Below, in pieces: positions 1 through 8,100 of a stretch of 26,886 nucleotides of DNA (the first letter of the stretch is position 1; each line of letters starts with the position of its first letter). Where the stretch lies: NCBI GenBank assembly GCA_937988705.1, contig CALKIA010000651.1, positions 1 to 26,886 on the forward strand, in the 5' to 3' direction. The position numbers and the translations under genes were made by a program. Under the pieces are notes generated by a model that was given only the letters and a program-made list of their open reading frames with translations, made no database searches and was not told the DNA's origin. This stretch comes from an uncultured Chloroflexota bacterium (GTDB taxonomy: Bacteria > Chloroflexota > Anaerolineae > Aggregatilineales > Phototrophicaceae).

Positions 1-155
1 GAGAGAGTCGGTGCGCGCTTCTGTCGACGGCGGACGACGGCGAGTTGTTGACGCAGGAATAGGATTTCCAAGTCTTTCTGATCAGGCGGTTGCCAAACGA
101 AACGCAGGATGTCGAACAGAAAGGCAATGAGTTGATGCAGCGCAGACCAAAACAT
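1..155 (-). CDS. Partial DDE transposase, N-terminal 51 residues
   Basis: This frame starts at an ATG (155) and runs open off the left edge. The visible part has a hydrophobic N-terminus, then PDQKDLEILFLRQQLAVVRR and a basic stretch. It matches the start of the transposase fragment at 17458-18247 (PDEKDLQIALLRQQLRVL), so both belong to one IS family with an N-terminal helical region and a C-terminal integrase (rve) core. The start lies about 105 nt inside the IS end, as in the other copy (95 nt). Whether the gene is intact outside the window cannot be seen. Confidence 0.75.
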   Translation of the reverse strand, partial: MFWSALHQLIAFLFDILRFVWQPPDQKDLEILFLRQQLAVVRRRQKRAPTL

Positions 156-261
156 AAAGAGCGGTGACCAAGTTGAGAACTGAAAGGCGGTATCTTACCA
201 GACAAAATCGGCTCTTGGTCGAGAACACATCAGAATGAATAGTGTTTTCGCACCATACAGG
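1..261 (-). mobile_element. Right end of an integrase-core IS, cut by the window edge
   Basis: Read on the minus strand from 259, the end is TGTATGGTGCGAAAAC. It matches the right end of the IS ending at 18342 (TGTATGGTGGAAAAAC), and the transposase start lies a similar distance inside. The rest of the element is beyond the left edge. No target duplication can be checked because the other end is missing. Confidence 0.6.
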
Positions 262-462
262 TCGAATACTGTACACAAAAAAGATAGCGACTAGAGAAAG
301 GCGATTGTCTTTTGTGATAATTGCTACTACACGCGATGCTACCTGAATTTCTCCTCAGATGAGGTTTTTCCACCTTACACATTAGGAAAAGAGCCTTCAT
401 TCGCTTCATTACCTTAAATAATTACATGTTTTTATATAGAATTATTAACATTTTTAAGTATA
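262..462. other. AT-rich gene-free stretch with extra IS-end-like sequences
   Basis: No convincing gene lies here. Two further sequences resemble ends of the same IS family, both read on the minus strand. TGTAGTAGCAA at 331-321 matches 11/11 the left end seen at 16140 and 26596. TGTAAGGTGGAAAAACC at 379-363 resembles the right end at 18342. A third partial match on the plus strand (TGTACACAAAAAAG, from 270) would bound a 62-bp unit with 331. These may be scars of repeated insertion and excision, or chance matches in AT-rich DNA. Confidence 0.35.
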
Positions 463-491
463 TTGACAGGGTAAAAATTCCAAAGTATAGT
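463..491 (+). promoter_or_regulatory. Sigma-70-type promoter of the LacI regulator gene
   Basis: A perfect -35 TTGACA (463-468) is separated by 17 bp from TATAGT (486-491), which is one base from the consensus -10. Transcription would start near 498. The upstream DNA is AT-rich. This placement rules out the GTG at 490 as a start codon, because it lies inside the -10 box, and supports ATG 541. Confidence 0.75.
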
Positions 492-500
492 GAAAAACAG

Positions 501-532
501 TTTTCGAATTTGTTCGATTTTGTTTTCGAAAA
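501..532 (+). promoter_or_regulatory. Candidate autoregulatory operator in the regulator leader
   Basis: Just downstream of the predicted transcription start are three TTCGA-centred repeats at 503, 513 and 526. The last lies in a perfect 10-bp palindrome TTTTCGAAAA (523-532), and the first is TTTTCGAATT (501-510). A central CG in a palindrome is typical of LacI-family operators. The position between promoter and start codon fits repression of its own gene. This is inferred from symmetry and position only. Confidence 0.45.
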
Positions 533-540
533 GTGTTTTT

Positions 541-1584
541 ATGCCAAAAACGCCGACTTTACGTGATATTGCCGCGAAAGCTGATGTTGCCATCAGCACG
601 GTTTCCTCTGTTTTAAACAATCGGGCTAACGTGACACCCGAAACGCGCGAGCGCGTCCTCCGGGCGGCTGCCGAACTGGGTTACCGACAGCGCCTTGTTG
701 CCGACTCCCCATTTTCCGCCCAGCTCTCAACCATTGGCTTAATCACTAAGCACCGTAATGGTGATCCGCTCGTCGTCAACCCGTTCTACTCCTATATCAT
801 CGCGGGCGTGGAGCGTGAGTGCCAGCGGTATAACATGAACCTGATGTACGCGACCGTCGAGGTAGATGATCGCAATCACACGCTCAGTTTGCCGGGCATG
901 CTGCTCAACGAACTCGTCGACGGCGTGATCATCGTCGGCGCATTTCTGGAAGAATCCCTGACGGATATCAGCCGCCGCGCGGAACGCAACTTGGTGCTGA
1001 TCGACGGTTATACGTCTAAAGAAACGTTTGACAGTGTGCTCATGGATAATTTCGGGGGCGCGGTCAACGCGGTTTCCTACTTAATCGACCACGGACACCG
1101 CCACATTGGCCTGATCGGCAGCAACCGAGACTCTTACCCGAGCATCCTAGAACGCCGGCGCGGGTACGTTGCGGCCTTGACGCAGGCAGGTCTGGTAGAT
1201 CGCTACATCGAAGAGGGTTTGCATAACCGCGCCAGCGCTTTCGATGCCACACTCCGCCTCCTGCGCCGCCATCCCCAAATCACCGCGATCTTTGCCTGCA
1301 ACGACGAGAGCGCGATCGGCGTGATGAATGCCGCGCGCCTGCTCGGTTACAGCATTCCCGATACCCTGTCGGTCGTGGGTTTTGACGATATTGACCTTGC
1401 TCAAGAGGTTACCCCGGCGCTGACAACCGTGCATGTCGACAAAGTCCTTATGGGCACGATGGCGCTGCGTTTACTCCGCGACCGAGTAAACGAACCCGGA
1501 CGAGCTGCCGTGTCTACCGTCGTGACGACGCAGTTGATCACCCGCGACAGCGTCCATTGGATTAAAGATGAACACCTCGGTTGA
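541..1584 (+). CDS. LacI-family transcriptional regulator
   Basis: A 347-residue protein of normal LacI/GalR length. The N-terminal helix-turn-helix is clear: TLRDIAAKADVAISTVSSVL at residues 6-25, followed by N-NRANV-TPETRERV and the hinge helix AAELGYRQR. The rest is a periplasmic-binding-protein-like effector domain with the usual GFDDIDLAQEVTPALTTV segment near the C-terminus. It probably represses or activates the downstream sugar genes in response to an imported sugar or sugar acid. ATG 541 is chosen because the earlier in-frame GTG (490) lies inside the promoter and the family starts a few residues before the helix-turn-helix. No strong Shine-Dalgarno precedes it. It is the first gene of the co-directional locus, 104 nt before the solute-binding protein. 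Family assignment is very secure; the effector is unknown. Confidence 0.93.
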   Translation: MPKTPTLRDIAAKADVAISTVSSVLNNRANVTPETRERVLRAAAELGYRQRLVADSPFSAQLSTIGLITKHRNGDPLVVNPFYSYIIAGVERECQRYNMNLMYATVEVDDRNHTLSLPGMLLNELVDGVIIVGAFLEESLTDISRRAERNLVLIDGYTSKETFDSVLMDNFGGAVNAVSYLIDHGHRHIGLIGSNRDSYPSILERRRGYVAALTQAGLVDRYIEEGLHNRASAFDATLRLLRRHPQITAIFACNDESAIGVMNAARLLGYSIPDTLSVVGFDDIDLAQEVTPALTTVHVDKVLMGTMALRLLRDRVNEPGRAAVSTVVTTQLITRDSVHWIKDEHLG

Positions 1585-1648
1585 GGTGCGTAATCGACCT
1601 TATCCGCCGACCAGCGAATGAGGGACGGCCAAGTGCCGGTCAGTAATT

Positions 1649-1662
1649 TGTAAGCACTTAAC
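1649..1662 (+). promoter_or_regulatory. Candidate LacI-type operator before the transporter genes
   Basis: TGTAAGCACTTAAC resembles the general LacI/CcpA-type operator TGTAAGCGCTTACA (11 of 14 positions) and has symmetric TAAG/CTTA arms. It lies 14 nt before the Shine-Dalgarno of the solute-binding protein gene. An AAGTGC at 1631-1636 also pairs with GCACTT at 1654-1659. The site differs from the TTTTCGAAAA repeats upstream of the regulator, so a different regulator could act here. No good -35/-10 pair was found in this gap. Confidence 0.35.
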
Positions 1663-1688
1663 TTTTGTTCTGTCTAAGGAGTTGGGCA

Positions 1689-2921
1689 ATGAAGCATCAA
1701 AGAATTCTTTTCGCGTTCGTCTTGTTGTTGACACTGGCTCTCACAGTGACCACTCAGGCACAGGGGGAAGTTGTCGTGTGGTTTACCGGCGATGATACCG
1801 GAGCCGCCATCGTGCAAGAAGTTGCTAACATGTGGACCGCACAATCGGGCACGCCAGTGACGGTCACCGCAGTTGGATGGGGTGATGCGTATGCCCAATC
1901 GCTGGCGGCGGTGGCGGCCGGTTCGGGCGCGGACATCATCATCGGTGGGATGAGCTGGGGTATCTCCCTGGGCAACCTCGGCGGCATGGTCGAGTTGAGC
2001 GAACCGTATGCGGATGAAATCGCGCAGGTCGCGGAACAGAGCAATCCCGGGTTCTACAACGCGATTCTGACGACGGACGGCAAGGTGTTCTATGTGCCGT
2101 TCAACCTCGACACCATGTTGATGTACTACAACACGGCCAGCTTTGAAGCCGCCGGTCTGGAAGCACCGGCCACGTGGGATGATATCGCGGCGGCCTCGGA
2201 AGCGGGTCTCGCGGGCGGTTGGAGCTGGGGCAACACGTCTTGGCTGGGTTTCCAAGGCGTGCTGAAGCAGGCAGGTGGCGACTGGTACACGGCGGATTGC
2301 AGCGCGGCAGCCATCGACAGTGACGAAGGTCTGGCGGCGCTGGAATTCTACACGGCGCTGTACGAAGACTACGGCTTCCCGGCGGAACAGGTTCCGGTCG
2401 CGGACGGTCTGGCGGCGGGCACGGTCGATTACGTGTTCAGCGGCGAATGGGAAGCGACAGGCATCAATGCCGCGCATCCGGAACTCGAAGGCCAGTGGTC
2501 GGTCGCGCCGCTCCCAGCGGGTCCGTCCGGCAGCTTCAACGCCTTCATCGGTGGTAAGGGGATGGGTATCTTCTCCTATTCGCAGAATGTGGACGCCGCA
2601 TTTGACCTGATGATGTTCCTCAGCACGACCGAGGCCCAACAGGCGTTGGTTGACCTGTCGCTGGCGAATGCCAACTCGATCCATGTGCCCCCGCAGACGG
2701 CCAACTACGAGCTCATTGGTGGTGGTGATGATGTCCGCGCCGCACTCTCCACGCAGTTGGCGGATGCGTCTGGCCCTTCCAACTGCCCCGGTTGGGAAGA
2801 AAGCAACGCCGATATTGACCTGATCCTCCAGTCAGTGCTCTTCGAAGGCATGGATTTCGAAGATGCGCTCGCCGAAATGAAGGACGTGCTCAACGCTGGT
2901 ATTGAGGAGTTTGGCAGCTAG
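1689..2921 (+). CDS. ABC sugar-transport solute-binding protein, exported
   Basis: A 410-residue family 1 extracellular solute-binding protein that captures an oligosaccharide and delivers it to the two permeases encoded next. A Sec signal peptide is evident: MKHQR, a hydrophobic core rich in Leu/Val, then TTQAQG near residues 24-29. The mature part begins GEVVVWFTGDD, the usual first beta strand, and includes FYVPFNLDTMLMYYNTASFE with the hinge region typical of sugar binders, followed by many aromatic residues. There is no lipobox cysteine, so anchoring in a monoderm cell is not explained. The start is set by AAGGAG (1676-1681) 7 nt upstream. An upstream in-frame TTG is ignored. A hairpin follows the stop codon, which would favour extra expression of this gene over the permeases. 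The ligand is unknown. Confidence 0.92.
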   Translation: MKHQRILFAFVLLLTLALTVTTQAQGEVVVWFTGDDTGAAIVQEVANMWTAQSGTPVTVTAVGWGDAYAQSLAAVAAGSGADIIIGGMSWGISLGNLGGMVELSEPYADEIAQVAEQSNPGFYNAILTTDGKVFYVPFNLDTMLMYYNTASFEAAGLEAPATWDDIAAASEAGLAGGWSWGNTSWLGFQGVLKQAGGDWYTADCSAAAIDSDEGLAALEFYTALYEDYGFPAEQVPVADGLAAGTVDYVFSGEWEATGINAAHPELEGQWSVAPLPAGPSGSFNAFIGGKGMGIFSYSQNVDAAFDLMMFLSTTEAQQALVDLSLANANSIHVPPQTANYELIGGGDDVRAALSTQLADASGPSNCPGWEESNADIDLILQSVLFEGMDFEDALAEMKDVLNAGIEEFGS

Positions 2922-2947
2922 AGCAGCAAGCACACGCGCACCAACAC

Positions 2948-2977
2948 AAGACCGTCGGGGAAGTCCCCGACGGTCTT
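2948..2977 (+). terminator. Perfect 13-bp hairpin between binding protein and permease genes
   Basis: AAGACCGTCGGGG (2948-2960), loop AAGT, CCCCGACGGTCTT (2965-2977). The GC-rich stem is followed by only TGG, not a long T tract. It is probably a partial terminator or an mRNA 3'-end stabiliser, as often found after solute-binding protein genes. Confidence 0.65.
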
Positions 2978-3010
2978 TGGCATAGATTTATTGACTTATG
3001 AGGGAATTTT

Positions 3011-4210
3011 ATGACCGCAGACTCTTTTCCCATCAGCCCCTCGCAGCAGCGCAGCCCCACGCAGAAATCAAATCAGCTCAACCTGTTGACGCGGATCTGG
3101 CGCGCGCGGATCTCCTACTTGATGCTCCTCCCTTTTTTGCTGCCGTTTGTGGTCTTTATCCTGATCCCGTTGGCGCAGTCGGCCAGCGTGAGTTTATACG
3201 ACTACAGTGCGGTTGCCAGCGACGAGGCCGAGTACGTTGGAATGCAGAACTACGCAAACCTGCTCAGTCTGGAAGTGCGCGAACTCCCGCCCCTGTTTGA
3301 TGAAACCACCGGGGAGCGCATGTATCAGTGCGGGAGGAGCAAAATGCCACTCAGCGAAGTCGCCGCCTGGGAAGCGGCAGAAGGGCGAACTTGTGTGTTA
3401 GCGTTCACCCGCCCGCGCGACGTGCTCACCGAGGGCTTTTCTGATTGGAAGACGTTCTCGCTATTTGGCACGATGTACGTGCTCGGCGCGCAGGATACCC
3501 GTTTCTGGACCTCGATCATCAATACTTTCACGTTCGTGCTGTGGACTGTGATCGGCAAAATTATCCTCGGCCTCATCATCGCCTTGATTCTCCGCCGCCA
3601 GTCCACAGCCAATTACGTGCTGCGCATGATTTTCTTTTTGCCCTCGGTGACCGCCAGTATCGCCATCACGGTAGTCTGGGGCTGGCTGTTCAAGGGTCAG
3701 CCATACGGGTTAATCAATTACCTGCTGCTGCAGGGCGGCCAGATCACCGAACCGATTTCGTTCTTGAACGATGCCACATGGACGATGCCAATTCTGGTCA
3801 TCATGGCGATCTGGGGTGGCATTGGCTACAACATGATTCTCTTTTTGGCCGGTCTGCAAAACATCCCATCCGAACTCTACGAAGCCGCCGCGATTGACGG
3901 AGCCGGGCCGTGGTCGCAGTTCCGGCGGATTACTATTCCCCTGCTCCGCCCGACCACGCTCTACATTCTGATTACCAGCATTATCGGTGGCTTTCAGGTG
4001 TTTGAGGCGGTCTACATTCTATTTGCCAGCTCCGAAGGCATGGGCGGCGTGCTGGACTCTGGCCTGACCGTTGTGCCGTATCTCTACGATTCCGGCTTCC
4101 GTCTGTTCCAGATGGGCTATGCTTCGGCCATCGCGTGGATTCTGTTCGCGATCATTTTCGTCCTCACGTTAATCAACCTGCGGGTTGGCCGCGCCAACGA
4201 CGCTTACTAG
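3011..4210 (+). CDS. ABC sugar permease, MalF type
   Basis: A 399-residue inner-membrane permease of the binding-protein-dependent transport family. After a polar N-terminus of about 30 residues, the first membrane segment is around residues 36-58 (LMLLPFLLPFVVFILIPLA). A long loop of about 110 residues containing two cysteines follows, then five more membrane segments from about residue 170. The cytoplasmic EAA loop, EAAAIDGAGPWSQF at about residues 291-304 followed by RRITIPLL, is the docking site for the ATPase. The partner permease starts 15 nt later. GAGGGA (3000-3005) lies 5 nt before the ATG. No ATP-binding subunit gene is in this window, so a shared MsmX-type ATPase elsewhere is likely. 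Confidence 0.92.
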   Translation: MTADSFPISPSQQRSPTQKSNQLNLLTRIWRARISYLMLLPFLLPFVVFILIPLAQSASVSLYDYSAVASDEAEYVGMQNYANLLSLEVRELPPLFDETTGERMYQCGRSKMPLSEVAAWEAAEGRTCVLAFTRPRDVLTEGFSDWKTFSLFGTMYVLGAQDTRFWTSIINTFTFVLWTVIGKIILGLIIALILRRQSTANYVLRMIFFLPSVTASIAITVVWGWLFKGQPYGLINYLLLQGGQITEPISFLNDATWTMPILVIMAIWGGIGYNMILFLAGLQNIPSELYEAAAIDGAGPWSQFRRITIPLLRPTTLYILITSIIGGFQVFEAVYILFASSEGMGGVLDSGLTVVPYLYDSGFRLFQMGYASAIAWILFAIIFVLTLINLRVGRANDAY

Positions 4211-4225
4211 ACGAGGCTCAAGCTC

Positions 4226-5119
4226 ATGGAATATCGAGATCGCACGACGACCCTGCTGCGGCGCGGTGGGCTGACTTTGGCGCTGATCCTCGCGCTGGTA
4301 ACGTTGATTCCGTACTATTGGATGGTGCTGGGAGCGTTCAAGACCGTTCCCGAACTCAACCGCATCCCGCCCACCTTTATCATTGAACAGCCAACGCTCA
4401 ACAGCTTCTACGATCCAGTGGGCGAACAACTGCCCGACCACACCCGCGGCTTGTTCCAGATTTACCCGGGCACTGAGGGCGGTTTCTGGCGCTATCTCTT
4501 CAACAGCGCGTTTGTGTCCGCCACAATCACCGTCTCGGCACTGTTTCTGGCGGCGATGGCGGCTTATGTGCTGGCAAAGCATCGCTTTCCGGGACGGCAG
4601 GCGCTGTTCCTGCTCTTCGTCGCTTCCATGATGATTCCGTGGCAGGTGACGATCATCCCCAACTTCCTCAATGTCAATCGCTTTGGTTGGATCGATACGT
4701 TCTGGGTGCTCATTATCCCCGCGCTGCCCAAAGCCTTTGCCCTGTTTTTCCTGCGCCAATACATGCTGTCGCTCCCCGATGAAATGCTTGAGTCGGGGCG
4801 CTTGGACGGCGCTGGCGAGTTTCGCATTTTCTGGTCACTGGTGCTGCCCCTCATTGGCCCGGCGCTGGTGTCGATGAGTTTGTTCATCTGGCTGAACGAG
4901 TGGAACAATCTCGTTTGGCCGCTCGTGACCATTCGGTCGGAAGAACTGCGCACGCTGCCGCTCATCATGACGACCATGGTCGATCCGTTTTCAGGAGCCA
5001 CCAAGCAAGGGGTAGCCATGGCCGCCGCGCTGCTGACGTCGATTCCGACGCTGGTGTTGTTCATCCTGTTCCAAAAGCAGTTCGTACAGGGGATCGCCGT
5101 GACCAGCGTCAAAGGCTAA
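4226..5119 (+). CDS. ABC sugar permease, MalG type
   Basis: A 297-residue permease that would form a heterodimer with the product of the preceding gene. The first membrane segment follows the short basic N-terminus (RRGGLTLALILALVTLIPYY, about residues 12-31). A periplasmic loop of about 50 residues and five further segments follow. The EAA-type loop is ESGRLDGAGEFRIFWSLVLP, starting at E189. The C-terminus LFQKQFVQGIAVTSVKG is the conserved end of MalG/LacG-type permeases. The gene is 15 nt after the first permease and 33 nt before the large glycoside hydrolase gene, consistent with one transcript. Confidence 0.92.
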   Translation: MEYRDRTTTLLRRGGLTLALILALVTLIPYYWMVLGAFKTVPELNRIPPTFIIEQPTLNSFYDPVGEQLPDHTRGLFQIYPGTEGGFWRYLFNSAFVSATITVSALFLAAMAAYVLAKHRFPGRQALFLLFVASMMIPWQVTIIPNFLNVNRFGWIDTFWVLIIPALPKAFALFFLRQYMLSLPDEMLESGRLDGAGEFRIFWSLVLPLIGPALVSMSLFIWLNEWNNLVWPLVTIRSEELRTLPLIMTTMVDPFSGATKQGVAMAAALLTSIPTLVLFILFQKQFVQGIAVTSVKG

Positions 5120-5152
5120 TCGTCTGCCAGGTACCATCGGAGTAAGGATTTC

Positions 5153-8100
5153 ATGAAACGTTTGCTTCTGTTCGTGTTCGTATGGTTGGCGCTAGCCGTG
5201 CCCATCGGCGCGCAAGAGACGCCGCCGCAGTTCATCACCTATCGCGGTCAGGAATTGTTCCTCAATGGCGTCAACTTGGCCTGGATTAACTTTGCGCGCG
5301 ACCTGAGCGAATTTGACGAAGTGCGCTTCGTGGCTGCGCTCGATGAAGTCGTCGCGGCGCACGGGAACACGCTGCGCTGGTGGTTGCACACCAATGGTGT
5401 CAGCAGTCCGCTCTATGGTGAAGATGGGCGGGTCACCGGGTTAGGTGAACACGATATCGAGAACTTACAGCGAGCGGCAGCGCTGGCGTACGAGCGCGGC
5501 GTGCTGCTCATGCCGACGCTGTGGTCCCACGACCTGCTCAACGAGCAGGGTGATGTGCCCACCGCTTGGAATAAGCTGCTTATCGAAGACGAAGACTACA
5601 CGCAGGCGTACATCGACAATGCCTTGGTTCCGCTGGTCAGCGCGCTCGCGGGACATCCCGGCATCGTCGCGTGGGAGATCTTCAACGAGCCGGAAGGCAC
5701 GACTCGTCAATTCGGTTGGACGGATCAGCGCACCACGATGGAAGCGATTCAAGCCTTCGTCAACCGTCTGGCCGGGGCGATTCACCGCGCTGACCCCGAA
5801 GCGCTGGTCACCAACGGCTCGTGGAATCTCCAAGTCCTGACCGACGTTGACGGCATGACCAATTACTACCGCGATGATCGCTTGATCGCCGCCGGTGGGG
5901 ATGCAGCCGGGACGCTGGATTTCTATTCGGTGCACTACTATCCTGAATACTTTGACGAGCGCACCTCGCCGTTTCACAACCCCGTCACTCATTGGGAACT
6001 CGACAAACCGCTGGTGATTGGGGAATTCCCGGCCAAAGCGCTCATGAACCTCGGCATGGGCTATCAGCCGCGCACACGCCTGCGCAACAGCATCGAATCG
6101 TACACGTATCTGTATGAAAATGGCTATGCAGGGGCGCTGGCGTGGCGCTTCTACAGCAGCCCGCATGGCGGCATGCTGGACGCCATGCCGGGGATCCTCT
6201 GGATCAACCGGATCGCTCCCGAGCACGTGCAGGTCGATATTGGCGCCGTGGATCGTATCCCGGTGATTCAGCAGCCAATTGAGAATGCCTTTGTGCGCAA
6301 TGATGTACAGAGCCTTGACAGCTATGTCGACCTCGCGCAGATCTTCAATGATGCGGAAGATGGCACGGCGCTCACGTACACCGTCACCGAGAATTCACGT
6401 CCAGAGCTGGTCGTTCCGACGATCAGCGCGAGCGGCATCGTTGGGTTCACCTTCCCGCTCGGCGAAACAGGGACCGCTGCTTTAGAGATCACGGCGACTG
6501 ATTCGGCGGGGAATTTCAGCGCCGTCGAGTTCGTCGTGCAAGTGATTGATCCCAATCGCGGCAACGTCGCCCTCGGCAAAGACGCGGTCGCGTCGACCGA
6601 GGAGAGCGCGGGCTATCTCGCCACGTATGCGGTTGATGGCTTAGCCACCACCCGCTGGTCAACCGAATACAGGGACGGTCAGTGGCTGGATGTGGACCTC
6701 GGCGGCGTTTTCACCATTAGTCAGGTCATCCTGCGCTGGGAAGCCGCCTTCGGCGAGCACTATCAGATTCAGGTCTGGGATGGTGCGGCGTGGCAGACCG
6801 TTTACGAAGAACCCGCCGGGAATGGTGAATTTGACGATATATCGCTCGCCGAGCCGGTCGCCGCGCGCTTTGTGCGCATGAACGGTATCACCCGGGGTGA
6901 GGAATGGGGCTTCTCCCTGTGGGAATTTGAAGTCTACGGGACAGCCACGGACAGCGATCCGACCCTCGAAACCCTGCCCGACTCCTTCGTCGCGCTGGCG
7001 GCCGCCGGAACGCCGGAACCCACCCCGCAGACCGAAGTGAGCGGCACCAGCCTGCTCCACAGCTTTGAAGCTGGGATTGAAGGCTGGCGCTTGGCCGATT
7101 ATTGGGCTGGCGGCCGCGGCGTCGACGTCTCCACGACGGCAGCCAGTGACGGCACACAAGCCTTGGCGCTGAGTGCGGTGCTCCCGGGGGATAGTTGGCA
7201 GGAAGCAGGTGCCTTTGTCACACAGCCCGGCAGCGGCGTTGATTGGTCAACCTATCAACAGCTCGCTGTCGATGTGTATCTGCCCGCCGGTGCTGATGAC
7301 TTCATCGGGCAAATCTTCGTCAAGGCCGGCCCGGATTGGACGTGGGCCAATACCCCGGACACGCCGCTCACAGCGGGCGGCTGGACCACACTCATTGCCG
7401 ACCTGAGCCAAATGGGCGACCTAGCGGTCGTGCGCGAATTTGGCGTCAAGGTGGGCACAAGCGTCACCGCCTTCGACGACGCGCTTTTGATCGACAACGT
7501 GCGCCTCCTGACCATCACGGTCGTCGAGCCGGAACCGACCCCGGCACTGGTGGGCGCTGGTCAGCTCACGGCGATCACCGCGGTGACGCCCCTGCAGGAG
7601 TCCACGGCGCTGTATGGTAAATTCGAAGCTGCTATCACGCTCGATGCGACGTTCAATAATCCCTACGACCCAGATGAAATTCGGGTCGAGGCGGCATTCA
7701 CCGCGCCATCTGGGCAGGTGATTCCGGTGGCAGCATTCTTCTATCAGGATTTCACCTACACGGGCGGCCGCGTCGGACCGACCAACGACACCTCGTGGCG
7801 CGTGCGCTTCACGCCGCAGGAAGTGGGCAGCTACACCTACCAGATCACGGCGGTGACGAGTGAAACAACCGTGACTAGCACGGTCGGCGCATTCGCTGTG
7901 ACCGACTCGGAGAATCCCGGTTTCGTGCGCGTGGACGAACGCAACCCACGCTACTTCGCGTTTGACAATGGATCGACGTACTTCCCGGTCGGCGTCAACA
8001 TGGCGTGGAGTACGGGTGACACAATCGCCGATTACACCATGTGGCTGGACGCGCTGGCCGCCAGCGGCGGCAACTTCATTCGCTTGTGGATGGCACCGTG

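Noticed and set aside
82..276. 64-codon minus-strand frame at the left edge
   Set aside because: It overlaps in another frame the transposase start (155-1), whose sequence matches a known family, and crosses the IS end.
490..540. GTG at 490 as the start of the LacI regulator
   Set aside because: It lies inside the -10 box of a strong promoter, and the extra 17 residues do not fit the family. ATG 541 is the natural start.
1674..2684. 336-codon open frame antisense to the binding-protein gene
   Set aside because: It is Arg/His-rich with no domain, entirely opposite a secure gene. Long antisense frames are expected from the codon bias of this GC-rich region.
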